Positions 36,101 through 45,962 of a stretch of DNA of 64,000 bases are shown one piece after another. Both the position numbers and the translations under genes were made by a program. The notes beneath the pieces were generated by a model. It ran no database searches, was not told where the DNA came from, and worked only from the letters and a program-made list of their open reading frames with translations. Each line of letters starts with the position of its first letter. Position 1 is the first letter of the stretch. Source of the stretch: Protea cynaroides (Eukaryota; Streptophyta; Magnoliopsida; Proteales; Proteaceae); contig CM053273.1 in NCBI GenBank assembly GCA_028583415.1, positions 84,224,522 to 84,288,521 on the forward strand, written 5' to 3'.

Positions 36101-39100
36101 CTTTGATGTAAGGAGCAAGGACTACCTAAAGTATTCATGACTTCAGCATTAGGAACAACCAAAGGTTCAAGATGTGAATCTAAGATCCTGTGAAAAAACA
36201 TATCTCCTCAAGCCAAAGCAGTTTCCATGGAAATTGCAGAATGGAAACTGCAGGTATTGGGAAATTGCACATTTCATTTTAAGTGGGAACCAAAGTCTCT
36301 TTCACACAATTTTTTTTTTCTTTTGCTCAAGTAGAAGCTTTAGATATTTTCCAGGGATACAGGAGTTGTGGAACCTCTTTCTTCACAACCCCTGGTAAGG
36401 GATACCAGAGGTGACTACAGAGCTTTTTAACAACTTGAAGTCCTTTTTTCCAAGTAAGATAAGATCAAATCCACATTATATACAATTAGGCCAGGAGATG
36501 CCTCAAAGTTTATTTGGTGTAGGAAAATTGCACCTTTTTTTTATGATAAGCTTGCTGCCTCGATTCTCAACAAGAAAGTTATCAGAAATTAGTGTTTACA
36601 ATCCTAACCCTGACTCAAGGATTACTATTAAACCAAAAGCAGGTTTTTCCTGAGAAAACCAATGGTTCACCTGAACATGACTGCATTAGAAGAATGAGAT
36701 CCTCAGCAGGTTATGTCAGCCCCAATGAGCTCAGCAACACAAGTAAGATCTTGACAATCACAGAGAGAATATGATAAAAAAGATAATTTTTTAGGATAAA
36801 AAAAAAGAGGAGAAAATGGAAAGGTAGATTTTAGGGGATGACCTACCCATGGTTCTAAATTTTGGCCGAAATTAGTGGGTTCAGCTGAAATATATTGGAT
36901 TTTGGAAAATCCGAAACAAGATTTACCCTTGAAATGAAAAAGTAAGTAATTGACCGAAATTATGGTCCGAAATTAATGTTTCGCAGGTTTCAACCGAAAT
37001 CACTGTTTTGGTTTAAACCTGATCAGATGGTATATACAATACCATATCTCAGTCGAATCTTGTCTATTTCGACAAGTTTCAACCAAGAGGAGCTATTTTA
37101 TTGGAAGATTTCGACAGAAACCTTGATTTTTTTTCTAAAAACTATACTTTTTCTCTCAAAACTCTTGATTCTTCATCATTTCTTCTCATTCCAAGTGAGA
37201 TTCAACTTAGTTTCATATAAGATTGGAAGATTTGAAGCAACAAGGTAAACCATATCTTCCCTAAACCAATTTTTCTTAAGAGTATGCATGTAGACACCAT
37301 GAATCTCTTTCAATTTTTTATATGTTACATACAATGTCCCGATCTATAACTCCATGGAGTCGGATTTCATGTTAGTTGTTAAATTTTTTATTTCATATTC
37401 TGTTTTCAAAAAACGAGTCATCGTTTGTGGACTCCATCTTAATGTTTCCTCTTCAGGCTCCACCTCCACAGGATTACATTCCTTACCAGCCATTCCTTAG
37501 GTTGGGTTACCTCGCTTTTGCTGATGATTCAACATATGTTTGGGTTGTGAATGACTTTCAGAATAACTAGTCCCACTATATGTCATGGAATGCATACATT
37601 ATACGATTGGAAGCCCTTTATCGACAGCATCAATGGTACCTAGCTTGGGGATTAAATGTGCCACGAAACTCCTCATGGATTTGAGTGGAGTTCCATATCT
37701 TATGTATTTGGTATTTAAAGAATGTTTTGGAATGTTGTAATAACAATATAATATAATTTTATTTCTACCAATCGTACCCATTGCGTACATTAGCATACTA
37801 TGGTCTAGAAATAGAAAAACCATTTATGATGCTTTTTTAGTAAAAATAATTTATGGATATGTGAAGAAGGTTAAAAATGCATCACACAAAAAAAAATTGG
37901 GTTTAAAAAACAATTTATTACCATTCGAAACCTAAGTTTTGAAATTTACAAGGAAAAATCCCAGATTTCGGCCCCATTTTTGCCAAAATCAATTTCGTTT
38001 TGGTTTTCGGGCTGCCGAAACCAGCCCGAAACCGAAATTTAGAACCTTGGACCTACTTACATGTTTGGAATAACAATGGCATAAACAGTGCATAACAATA
38101 AAACTAAGCATACTTATTCTACCATGCATCAATATTATCACAATAAAGTAATACTAAAGCAGAAATAGAACCTCCAATGCCCCATCACTCCAATGCTTGT
38201 CTGCCACACTTTTCAGCTTAGATCCAGCTTTGTGTTTAAGGTGCTGATATTGCATAAAAGAGTCATTAGTTCTTTGGTCATCTAGGAAAACAACCTTGCT
38301 ACATGCAACCAAAAACTGCACTAAGCTAGAGGAATCACCATAGCTATATGATGCAATCGTTCGGCTTTCTTCTTCACACCATGGTCAATCTTCTCAGTAT
38401 CCTCACGTGCCCGAGCTGCAAAGTATTGTTTTCAAAATGAACAGAATAAAATCCAGGGTAATGTATACCACAACTCATTTGATAAACTCAGCCAATCAAA
38501 TAATAGGAAATCATGTCTTAGACCCAGAAGAGAATTATTCAAGCAACAGGAACTAACAGAACTTACCATCAAGCTTAAGAAACTCTAGACCAAGAATTGC
38601 AACATCCTGGCGTGCCCGATCATTCAATCTCATTATACCACTAATTCATAACAGGAAAATGTGAGAAAAACATCCCAAGTATACAAAAATTGCAAAGCAA
38701 CACAATGAACATGTAGAAGACTCCAGGGAAAAAAAGTCTTAAGCATATGCCAAAACAACAATCAACACTATTGGGCCACTAAATCAGTGCCAGATAAAAA
38801 CAAACCAGTGAATATGAGTGCATCGTCTTTGACGGATTCAAAAGGTAAATAACATATTCTGTCGAAGTAAATATTACCGTAAAAGCCAAATGATGTCATT
38901 GCGAGCCCTTTCATTAACAAACTTTGCATCATTGTAAACAAATTTGCAAGCCTCGGCTAAGCCCTGACTTGAGTAAGTAGAAGGGCTTTCAGATATGACT
39001 GGATGCTCAGGCAAGAACGAATCAAAAAGCTCTTCAACTTCCTGATCTCCAATTTGGGTTCTGTACAAAAATTAGATATCCATGAAGTAAGAGTTTCACG

Positions 39101-41496
39101 ATTACATAAGCTTTTGTAGGCCAGTACTAAGAAAAACTGTACCAACAGTGTAAATGGAAAAGCAGTGTATCAACTGCCAGTAGAGAAGAATAACAGCATG
39201 GTTTAAAGTAATTAGACACTCACAATAATAGCATAGTTTAGAGTATCTAGACACTTGCAAAGCAAATCTATGCTGAACAACTCCTTATTGAACCAAAACA
39301 CATGCAAGGAGACATATGGTTCATTTTGCATTTTGTACATCACTAGTTTCCAACTTTCAAAAATAATGACTCTACCAAAAAGCAATTTTGAACACAGTAG
39401 GATGTGCATGCAACTTTTTCATTGTGTGTTCTGTTTGTCTTTTTTTAATACTTGATACAGTTTCAAACATAAACGAAAGAAAAGAAATAGAAGGTCCATT
39501 TACTGGAATGTAAGAAAAGGGATCCTTCTAGAACAGTAACAGAATAAAATTTTCTCACGGAATCCAAGAAAATAAAAGGGGAAAAGGAAAAACATACAGT
39601 GGTACCAAAATGAATGGTACAACTCAAATTCCATGGACACAAAGAACAAGGAATGGACAAAAAGGAGCGAGTACAGTGAGACATAAGGAGCCAAAACAAA
39701 GTTGAAGTCCTATTACCTTGATTTATAGAGTATTATGGACCAATTGGCAGATTAAACATGAAATTGAAAACTGAGAGGAACAATGGGTTACACAAAGAAA
39801 ATAAGCGGAGTATTAGCAGATGCAATGGATGAATCATCATTTTTATCATAGAAATTGTCCAGAAATCTCACTAATTTTCAAGATTCAACACAGGATACAA
39901 GGATATGGACAATAAGTCAATAGCAAAAACAAACAGTGGAATCACAGGAAACCCAACTGCTATGTCAATAATAATACCCAGAAGAGTGTTTTGAATGTTT
40001 TAATTGTTAGAAAATCAATGGGAACAACATAAGGAGGTTGTTGAGTGCCAACCACAGAATGAGCTGAAAAAATTTGACGAGCTCTTCAAATCAGCTGTTT
40101 GAAGTCAGAGAGAAGCTTGCAAGAATTCATATGGTTCTCAAAACTAAATAAAAAGGGCCAAAGCGTGCAGGAAATATAGCTTTCATATATCTGATTTTTC
40201 ATCATTGATACAATAATAGTTTAAGTTATGCTTAAGCAGCTCCGGTGAAATATTTTGTCCTGAAACAGCTTCCAAGTTGTGGTTAAAAGCACAAGGAGAA
40301 GGAGCACACCAGTGATTTTAATGCTGAGAAAAGAAGTTATATCATCTCATTGTGAACGTTGAAATAGTGATGGCATTATAGTCAATTACGGACAGTATAC
40401 TCACTTTCTAGAGGAAGAGAGTCGTGGTAATAGAATAAGTAGATAACAATTTCATACAATTTCATGAATGTGAATATTAGAAAGTCTGCATTTGTATAGG
40501 TGAATAGTGAAACTGTGACACAGTTACAGAGGGTACCAAATCAAAACCATAAACTAGGAGAATCCCTATGTCACTCAAATCCATCTTCTCAAGAACCAAT
40601 TGGGTTCTTTTCCATTAGTCATATTCTAAGAATGGTAGGGAGACAAAAAACAAAACAAACAACATGCTAATAAAGCATCAACCTTATTATCACCACGAAG
40701 AATGCTACAACCCCTACAGTCAATTGTTGAATCCAGCAACTAAGAAAAACATAATTGTCAAGGCACCAAGGCGAACTAAGGCATTGGAGGCCTGACGGGC
40801 GCCTAGGCGACCAAGGCGCCCGATTTTCCAAGGCGTCACAAGAGCTAGACGACGCCTTGACAACTATGAAGCAAAACTAAACTCCAAAATGATCTCGTAA
40901 CCTGAATGTGAGCAAGAATCAAAGTACAGTGTAAAAATTCAAGCAATTGCCATCATCATTTTGTCCCAAGGGAACTAAATAAAATGGGATACTTTAAGCA
41001 CATAAAGATTAATAGAAATATACTGAAAATAAATGAGACATACTAATATTTCTATTGCCACAAACAAGACGGAAGAAAATTGAATTTAGTAATTGTAGGT
41101 GTCTTGCAACAATGTCAACATAATTTCCAGTCCAACAGTTACATAATTAAAAAACTCGTACCTAGATAAATCTGAACAATCATCAGAGTGTCTAACACAT
41201 TCTCTTGCTTCAGTATTATGTGTTCCTGTGGACGAGCATAAAACAGAAGGTTCTCGAGAAACTGTGTAAATACAATACTTTCCACATAGACGCCATAAAT
41301 TCTCCAAAGAGTTTAACTTTCCAGCCAAGAGATGTCCATTACTAGATCTTCTAAATTCAACTTTTTGACTAGTAGGATATAATCCAGTGTGCTGTAATGA
41401 CTTGGCAAACGAATAAAAAGTTCTACATGATTCAATTTTATTGGCCTTATCAGTCATCATAGGGCCAGCAGAAACTTGTGTTGGACGAAGTGCCAT
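20599..41496 (-). CDS. Conserved plant protein with ARM/HEAT-like C-terminus (464 aa, 12 coding exons)
   Basis: Minus-strand exons with GT-AG borders join in frame: 41496-41162, 39060-38878, 38640-38567, 38415-38339, 38243-38172, 23976-23908, 22274-22228, 22099-21982, 21874-21806, 21712-21609, 20940-20865, 20769-20599 (TAA at 20599-20601). They total 1395 bp. The N-terminal 60 residues are Ser/Lys/Arg-rich, compatible with but not proof of a transit peptide. Residues about 110-320 are charged and helical (EEVEELFDSF-like start, RAREDTEK, HWSDGALEADLRRADF). The C-terminal part holds two helical repeat-like units (SVSLLAECSSSPDVSTRRAL and RLANDSNPTIARAASRAIYE) that look ARM/HEAT-like, then an acidic tail. 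I recognise it as a conserved plant family but cannot name a function. No stop or frameshift interrupts the joined frame. Confidence 0.85.
21477..21565 (+). mobile_element. tRNA-derived SINE in a host intron
   Basis: GGGGGTAGCTCAGTTGG supplies a tRNA-like box A and GTTCAACTC a box B, 40-50 bp apart, followed by an AT-rich tail. The distorted tRNA fold and the second copy at 24130 argue for a SINE rather than a tRNA gene. Confidence 0.65.
22275..23907 (-). other. Host gene intron 7 (1.6 kb)
   Basis: It contains AT-rich sequence, a purine-rich patch near 23245-23340 and the GGCG fold-back MITE. No exon is needed here: 23908 joins to 22274 in frame. Confidence 0.75.
23582..23715. mobile_element. 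GGCG-word fold-back MITE, copy 1
   Basis: Terminal inverted repeats CATAGTTGTCAAGGCG / CGCCTTGACAACTACG enclose an interior made of CGCCTAGG and CCTTGG words. ATTACAG lies on both sides (23575-23581 and 23716-23722) as a probable target duplication of 7-9 bp. Further copies are at 33699-34921 and 40752-40866. Confidence 0.75.
23908..23976 (-). other. Host gene exon 7 (69 bp)
   Basis: It encodes ADLRRADFCAKRRAMEDALM and three more residues, flanked by TTACTAG acceptor and GTACAAA donor. It follows a 14.2-kb intron and continues the frame of exon 6 (…WSDGALE). Confidence 0.85.
24098..24128. repeat. (CT)n microsatellite
   Basis: Fifteen CT units, with a second imperfect CT/GTCT run at 24203-24231 on the other side of the SINE. 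Confidence 0.9.
24130..24215 (-). mobile_element. tRNA-derived SINE, second copy
   Basis: The minus strand reads ACCAACACCTCAGAATTAAG then GAATTCAAATCTC, closely matching the plus-strand copy at 21477-21565 (CCAACACCTCATAATTAAG). CT repeats border it on both sides. Confidence 0.6.
24560..24725 (-). mobile_element. Probable L1 LINE 3' end
   Basis: On the minus strand a LINE-like tail (GCTTTTAAATCAAAATTATT) runs into a 12-base poly(A) at about 24560. No coding part is left. Confidence 0.4.
24730..25129. other. Intron spacer with a weak SINE-like trace
   Basis: AT-rich. Around 25040-25095 GGTTGGGCTTAGG and GAGTTCAAATCCC recall tRNA-type boxes A and B, but no repeat partner is present. No gene is seen. 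Confidence 0.3.
25130..25489 (+). pseudogene. Older copia fragment, left part (protease)
   Basis: The frame reads PWINDSGATDHITKPSSLF, the copia aspartic protease motif, and then LHIPNFTTNLLSINSLTRDL just before the insertion site of the younger copia. The reading resumes at 30961. The gag portion is missing. Confidence 0.8.
25490..25836 (+). repeat. 5' LTR of intronic copia
   Basis: TGTTACGATATG...GAATCGTTACA, with CTATAAATATATG near 25676 as a TATA-like element. The 3' LTR lacks the 14-base GGGCCTTTTGGCCC palindrome region found here near 25504-25519. Confidence 0.9.
26424..30594 (+). pseudogene. Copia gag-pol pseudogene of the intronic element
   Basis: Frame pieces in order: gag from ATG 26424 (VSNYLLWAQAIKAY, GLSPEYQAMKSQLL), Gly/Arg/His-rich linker, zinc knuckle CTYCQKPNHTAETC (about 27205-27250), protease ILDSGATCHMT (about 27478), GAG-pre-integrase FQWHNRLGHLS (about 27860), integrase VLRTDNALEY and TPQQDRVVERKNRHL (about 28210-28350), RT VDYFETFSPVARL, IDVKNAFLYGDL and YVDDIIITGN (about 29296-29685), and RNase H SDADWPGADGDRRSNTG and KHIEVDCHFVRD, ending TAG at 30594. 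At least five frameshifts or stops (about 26619, 26845, 27180, 27686, 28055, 29290, 29596, 29733) break it. The polyprotein would have served particle assembly, integration and reverse transcription. Confidence 0.9.
30617..30955 (+). repeat. 3' LTR of intronic copia
   Basis: It begins TGTTACGATATG and ends GAATCATTAA, where the 5' LTR ends GAATCGTTACA, so the terminal CA is damaged. GTAAA follows. Confidence 0.88.
30961..31436 (+). pseudogene. Older copia fragment, right part (pre-integrase to integrase)
   Basis: The reading continues from 25489: GSLYLFSDG, then LVHSNVWDPTRHASISGHCC and FVTFINCY, then MHHKSEVSRCFQIFHK. These match the copia GAG-pre-integrase and integrase N-terminus. It breaks off near 31436. 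Together with 25130-25489 it marks the empty-site sequence of the younger copia. Confidence 0.8.
31437..32400. repeat. Degenerate CAGAT/TATCAG tandem-like array
   Basis: For about 880 bp (31520-32400) words such as ATATCAGATTT, CAGTCCAGATT and GTATACAGTTCA recur every 20-40 bp with strong drift. No coding frame is convincing. It leads into an LTR-like block at about 32400. Confidence 0.6.
32400..32990 (+). mobile_element. Gypsy-type LTR, left part (probable)
   Basis: Features shared with the Tekay-type LTRs here include a GTGTGCGAGGAAAAGGTAAG block. The continuation appears to be 35420-35967, which ends ATATGGGTTTGGGGTGTGAC like the 3' end of the Tekay LTR (GGGGTGTGATA). No internal domain is attached. 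Confidence 0.4.
33390..33690. repeat. GGA/GCC/CAG-rich low-complexity island
   Basis: Trinucleotide-biased sequence (GGAGGAGG, GCCGCTGCC, CAGCAGCAG) gives open frames on both strands rich in Ala, Ser or Arg/Glu. It looks like a captured CpG-rich leader or simple sequence; no gene call is made. Confidence 0.6.
33699..34921. mobile_element. GGCG-word MITE, copy 3, split by a solo LTR
   Basis: 33699-33761 (AAGGTTGTCACGTCAACAAGG...GGCGACC) and 34885-34921 (AAGGCGCTTGGACGCC...AGACAACTA) form one MITE once the LTR and one CGACC are removed. Confidence 0.7.
33762..34879. mobile_element. Solo LTR (1118 bp)
   Basis: It begins TGATGC and ends GCATCA, a 6-bp inverted terminus of LTR type, and is flanked by exact 5-bp duplications CGACC (33757-33761 and 34880-34884). 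There is no internal region, so it is best read as a product of LTR-LTR recombination. Its orientation and superfamily are not determined. Open frames within (for example 34370-34582) are not convincing. Confidence 0.75.
35420..35967 (+). mobile_element. Gypsy-type LTR, right part (probable)
   Basis: It contains GATGAGCTCACCC (about 35620), also found in the Tekay LTR at 16030 as its complement, and ends TTTGGGGTGTGACG. It is probably the other half of the LTR at 32400-32990. Confidence 0.45.
35985..36080 (-). mobile_element. RTE LINE 3' end remnant
   Basis: On the minus strand a GGATAAGGCTTAGCTG block follows a TGATGATGATGATA run; such blocks are typical of RTE LINE 3' ends. It is very short and low in certainty. 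Confidence 0.35.
36081..36846. other. Intron sequence without recognisable gene
   Basis: Mixed AT-rich sequence inside intron 6. No domain, exon or repeat structure is seen. Confidence 0.5.
36847..38049. mobile_element. Fold-back element with TTCGG/CCGAA words (1.2 kb)
   Basis: The left end CCATGGTTCTAAATTTTGG is inverted at the right end as CCGAAATTTAGAACCTTG. GACCTAC occurs directly outside both ends (36840-36846 and 38050-38056), a probable target duplication of 7-8 bp. Both arms are rich in CCGAAA and TTTCGG. The open frame at 36976-37248 has no known match. Confidence 0.65.
38172..39060 (-). other. Host gene exons 3-6 cluster
   Basis: Exons 39060-38878 (183 bp), 38640-38567 (74), 38415-38339 (77) and 38243-38172 (72). 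Split codons rebuild Arg (CG|T) and Ala (G|CT). The 183-bp exon encodes QEVEELFDSFLPEHPVISES and ends NDIIWLL. Confidence 0.88.
39061..41161 (-). other. Host gene intron 2 (2.1 kb)
   Basis: GTACGAG donor at 41161 and TGTACAG acceptor at 39061. Apart from the MITE at 40752-40866 it holds AT-rich sequence with no gene. Confidence 0.75.
40752..40866. mobile_element. GGCG-word fold-back MITE, copy 2
   Basis: TAATTGTCAAGGC at the left and CGCCTTGACAACTA at the right enclose GGCGCCTAGG-like words. It is 115 bp, in intron 2 of the host gene. Confidence 0.75.
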
Positions 41497-41603
41497 TTTG
41501 ATGATCAAACTAAGTAGCAAATGGATAACATTAATAATTGACAACAATTGGTAGATAGATCGAGTCACCAAGATAAATCTCCCAAGATTTCCAATTCTCA
41601 ACT
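41162..41603 (-). other. Host gene exon 2 with likely start codon
   Basis: The acceptor TTTGTGTTTCAG ends at 41604 and the exon runs to the donor at 41162. The ATG at 41494-41496 has a good context (AAAATGGC) and opens MALRPTQVSAGP. The reading frame is also open upstream through the whole exon and across the junction to exon 1. Confidence 0.8.
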
Positions 41604-42979
41604 CTGAAACACAAAATACAAGTGCCACTTTAGGTAACATCCATTAAAATCACAATTTCAGATAAAGGTACTAAAATTTACTTCCTCCAAAATCAAACAT
41701 ATTCAAAATAATGCTTATGGTTAAAGACCCAAGATCCCATGTTCAGAAGCATGTTTCTTCAAAATAATGCTCTTACAGCAAATATTTTAAAAAAATTCAT
41801 ATTCTTGACATTGAAAATTGTTGGAAGTATTTTCATCCACCCTCCCGGCTGGGCCTTCTTTACCCAATGAACACGCATAGAAATTTAGTTGAACAGCACC
41901 TTCTGATGGTGGGCTCCTTAAAGGAACCAAGAGGTGGACCTATGAGTCTGTCCATAAGGTAACTCCAATCTTGATATAAATAATATGCCAGGACTTCCTA
42001 CACAGATAATCAGCAGCTGCCAGCGTGCAACTCTAGGGAAAATCCCACTGATAACTTCTTCCCAGGTACTGAATTACTCATGGAATAGCCAGCATTTAAT
42101 CCTCTCAAATACTACACAATATCACAATGAGTATACATATCTTTCTCCATTTTAAACCACACACTAATTTAACATCCTACAAAGCCCTTATTGAGATATA
42201 TGATTGTAAAATTTCTGAGTAGAGTTCAACATCTCATATGAAACACATTAGGGAAGCATGGACAACTAAGAAAATACAATTTTCCAGTTTGCAGACCTCA
42301 ATGACACAATTTGATATTGGTTCGCAAAATCTACGATGGGAAGGAATCCATGAAATGTCACATTGCATGGGTAATTTCCAAAAGATAAGAACCAATATGA
42401 TTGATACCATAACCTGGTCCAAACCTGTCCTCACCTATTGATTATGATAGCTTGCTCGGTTAATAAAATTGCTTTGTCTCAACAGTCAATACTAATAATC
42501 ATTATAGTGGCCAAACAAATCCTCTACTATGATCCATCTCAAAACAAAATTTAATAAAATAAATCCTCTACCCTATTCCCCCAATCCCCAAAAAGAGGAG
42601 GGTGGAAAAAAGAAACTCTCAAAAAAATTAGAGGGGAAAAGAGCTATTCAAAGTGAAATAACAAACAACAGAGCTGTACATGTTGGAGTCGAACACAAGC
42701 TAAATCAATCAAAGACTAGTTGTAACATACCTACACCAAGATTGAAACAAGTAAAGAAAACCAGTAAAACAATCCCATGTTACAAAGAAGCAAATAGAGA
42801 AAATTATTATAGCAATCCAATGGCAGAGATTTGAACTGCTGTATTCAACATAGGTTCTAAGAAGCAAGTTAATCCAAACTAACCATCACATTCAAGATGT
42901 AACAAATATTTCATAGAAAGAAACAGAACATGGACATTTCAGAGAAGAAGAGAGACACTTGAACTGAGAGGTGACTGAC
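41604..42979 (-). other. Host gene intron 1 (1.4 kb)
   Basis: GTCAGTC donor at 42979 and GTTTCAG acceptor at 41604. No gene or clear repeat is seen. Confidence 0.65.
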
Positions 42980-43130
42980 CTGATGAAGCAGAGTCTGGGA
43001 GAGAGACAGAGAGAAAAGTAAAGTAGCACGGTTCACGTGAGAAGAAAACGGGCAGAGTGTACGAGGGGGAGACGATTTCTGTTCGGGGGAGGCTAACCAT
43101 GAAAATTTTGGAGCAATGATATCCACAAGC
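42980..43130 (-). other. Host gene exon 1 (5' UTR or N-terminal coding)
   Basis: A CT-rich leader ends in CATCAG|GTCAGTC. An ATG at 43098-43100 starts 40 stop-free codons that splice in phase to exon 2 and continue to MALRPTQ, which would add 76 residues including a hydrophobic stretch. The transcript start is estimated. Confidence 0.6.
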
Positions 43131-43687
43131 TCAGCCTATGGTCCCGCGATTGCCAACGTAAGCAAACAAAAATAAAGCATTAAAGAGAGTTCGATGAATG
43201 TGGGCCCCAGGGCTCGACAGCTTATCTGCTTATGGCGCCTCGATTGCAAGTCAGGCACGAACCCTTGCACTAGCTATCCTATGGTAAGAAATTGAGAATT
43301 AGGTAACTAACTGCACGTACTTGTATTCTTTGTGGTCTTTGTGGGATTCTATAATATATTTAATGGACCTTATGATCTAGAATTGAGTCCTACAATACAA
43401 CGAGGAGGTGAGATCCCATCAAGAGTACATACACATACAGGTGATCCTAACTCAAAAAACTTAACAAATTTAAAATTTTAATACGTTTGGCTAGGGATGC
43501 CAATCAGTCTCATCATTTTAACGTCTCTTGATGGTTGTTTAATTATTTGATCCCTCGTAACTAATGAATGGACACATTTAGATTTGATCCAATTGATCTT
43601 TGTTCATAATCGATCTTATATTAATTGAGTTGTAAACAGCTATTAGGGTAAATAAAAATAATATTCATGCCAAAGTATAAATAAAAA
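43131..43687. other. Upstream region of the host gene
   Basis: Presumed promoter area on the minus strand. I see no strong TATA box and no other gene. Confidence 0.4.
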
Positions 43688-45962
43688 GAGTCCGGATCAC
43701 CTGCACTTATTGCTAGAAGAGTAATACGCTCTTTGGATGACAAGTGTCCCATGGAGTTAACAGTGCTTACTTCTCTTAGTTAAATAAATTCTATTTTTTA
43801 ATTCCTTTTATTTAGGTAGATTGATTTGGTGAATTGATAATCACGTTTTTTTTAAGGTAAGTAAACTTATTAAAAATAAATCTCTAACAATTTTTATGAT
43901 CAGTAAATCAATTAGAAATAAAACTCTAATGATTTAAAAAAAAATTGAAATAAAACTCTAATAAAATTCATGATTTTTTAATTCAATTAGAGTTTTATTT
44001 CTCTAATGATTTTAAAAAGAAAAACAATTAAAAATAAAATTCTAATAAAACTCACGATTTTCAATTCAACAGAGCTTTATCTCGTTAAAAAAACGTTTTT
44101 TCCCTTTTCTATCTCTCTCTCTAATAGAAATAAATAGAATAAATGTTTTTTTTAATGAGATAAAGCTATGTTGAATTAAAATAACAAAATCTAAAGGGAA
44201 AAAAAAAGAGTGGGAGAGAGGAAAGGAAAAAAAACGTTTTTTTTTTAATGAGATAAAGCTCTGTTGAATTGAAAAATCATGAGTTTTATTAGAATTTTAT
44301 TTCTAATTGTTTTTCTTTATAGAAATCATTAATTCAACATAGCTTTATCTCATTGAAAAAACCAATATGAATTGATCGAGGTGGGACTCTCTGTGGTTCA
44401 TCATTTCATAGTCCAATGAGTTCACTTCACTGTTCTAATCCTATTTATCACTTCATGATTCATACTTTTTTTTTTTTTTTTGGTAACTGAAAATTTCATT
44501 GAAACAAAAGTCGAGAAACAACCAAGGCATCATCAACAATCAAAGGGAGAAGCCAAAGAGAGGAGTTTGGCCAAGACACCTTTCCCGAACAGGTGACAGC
44601 CTTCCTGGCTAAGGTGTGAGCAACAACATTTGCTCCCCTAGGAACATAAGTGAAAGAACAATTAGAAACTTAGAGGTTAATACATCAATATCCTTCAAAA
44701 CCAACTGAGTATCTAAATCAACTGCAAAAGACAAAGAATTGAGGGCAGAAATAATGTCCAAGCAATCAGATTCGATGATGATGGACTCCCACTTCTTCTA
44801 TGCAGCATGAATCATAGCCTCTCTAACAGCAAGAGCCTCGCCACATCTAACCGTCTCAAAAACTGAAGGAACAGAAACCGCATCCACCAAATCTCCAGAA
44901 GAGTTTCTGCAAATAAAACCAAGACCTCCAACATCCTCTATAAAGCTAGCATCATAATTAATTTTAATCGTATCAGAAGGTGGAGCCGTCCATTTATCTT
45001 GAACTTCAGTCCTGCACGGAAAAGAAATATTTGGATCTAGTTGATGATTATGAGACGACAAAAATTCATCAAAAGCTTGATTGGCCTTGGCAAAGACCTC
45101 CACAGGGGACCAATCTTTATGATTAAAGAGTAAATCATTCCTGACCTTCCACAAGTACCAGTAAATAAAGGAAGCCAGGCCAAAGCAATGAGAAGAGTCT
45201 TGCTTCGAGACGAAGTCCAAAAAACTCCATTTAAAAATCCAAGTAGGAATAGTAAGAGATTGCTCTTCTGGAATCACCATGGAAAGAGGAGAGCCAAACC
45301 AAACGGCTCTAGAGAAAGGATAGGTAAGGTTGATATGATCAATACTCTCAGATGCTAAACGACATCTATGTCTTAATGACTCATACTTCACTGTCCAAAT
45401 CTTAACCAATTGGAAATAAATAGAATAAATATTTTTTTCTTTTTAATGAGATAAAGCTATGTTGAATTAAAATAATAAAATTTAAAAAAAAAAAAAAAAG
45501 TTGGAGAGAGAGAGAAAAGGGAAAAAAACGTTATTTTTTTAATGAGATAAAGCTCTGTTGAATTAAAAAAATCATGAGTTTTATTAGAGTTTTATTTCTA
45601 ATTGTTTTTCTTTTTAAAAATCATTAGAGTTTTGAGTTTTATTCTAATAAAACTCTGATTGAATTAAAAAACCATGAGTTTTATTTGAGTTTTATTTCTA
45701 ATTGTTTTTCTTTTTAAAAATCATTAGAGATTTATTTTTAATAGATTTATTTACTTTAAAAAACGTGATTGTCAATTCACCAATTCAATCTACCTAAATC
45801 AAAGAAATTACCAAAAAAAATAAAAGGAATTAAAAAATAGAATTTATTTAGCTAATGGAAGTTAGCACCGTTAACTCCATGGGACACTTGTCATCTAATG
45901 AGCATACTAGAAGAGTAATAAAATGCACTTACTCTTCTAGTAAGTGCAGGTGATCCGGACTC
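43688..45962. mobile_element. 2.3-kb fold-back DNA element with LINE in the loop
   Basis: Perfect 22-bp inverted termini start GAGTCCGGATCACCTGCACT and end with the complement. The flanks are AATAAAAA (43680-43687) and AATAAGAA (45963-45970), an 8-bp duplication with one mismatch. The arms (43688-44465 and 45410-45962) are AT-rich and contain several internal inverted and direct copies of AATGAGATAAAGCT and TTTTATTTCTAATTG. The loop is a LINE fragment. It has no transposase. An 8-bp duplication points to a hAT-like or similar non-autonomous element. Confidence 0.8.
44466..45409 (-). pseudogene. L1 LINE 3' fragment (zf-RVT and RNase H)
   Basis: The minus-strand frame 45409-44798 reads ESIDHINLTYPFSRAVW (zinc-binding region after RT), WYLWKVRNDLLFNHK, then the RNase H-like domain INYDASFIEDVGGLGFICRN and GEALAVREAMIHA. 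After a stop it continues WESIIIESDCLDIISALNS. The 3' end is a run of 16 T on the plus strand (44466-44481), the poly(A) tail. It is 5'-truncated. Confidence 0.85.

Larger units (their letters stand above)
23977..38171 (-). other. Host gene intron 6 (14,195 bp), transposon-filled
   Basis: GT at 38171-38170 and AG at 23978-23977 bound an intron that holds at least seven mobile elements, described separately. Exons on both sides are 69-77 bp and in frame, so transcripts must remove the whole block for the protein to be made. Confidence 0.8.

Noticed and set aside
39463..39699. Two overlapping minus-strand frames rich in Phe, Leu and Ser in intron 2
   Set aside because: They lie inside an intron bounded by consistent splice sites, and no domain is seen.
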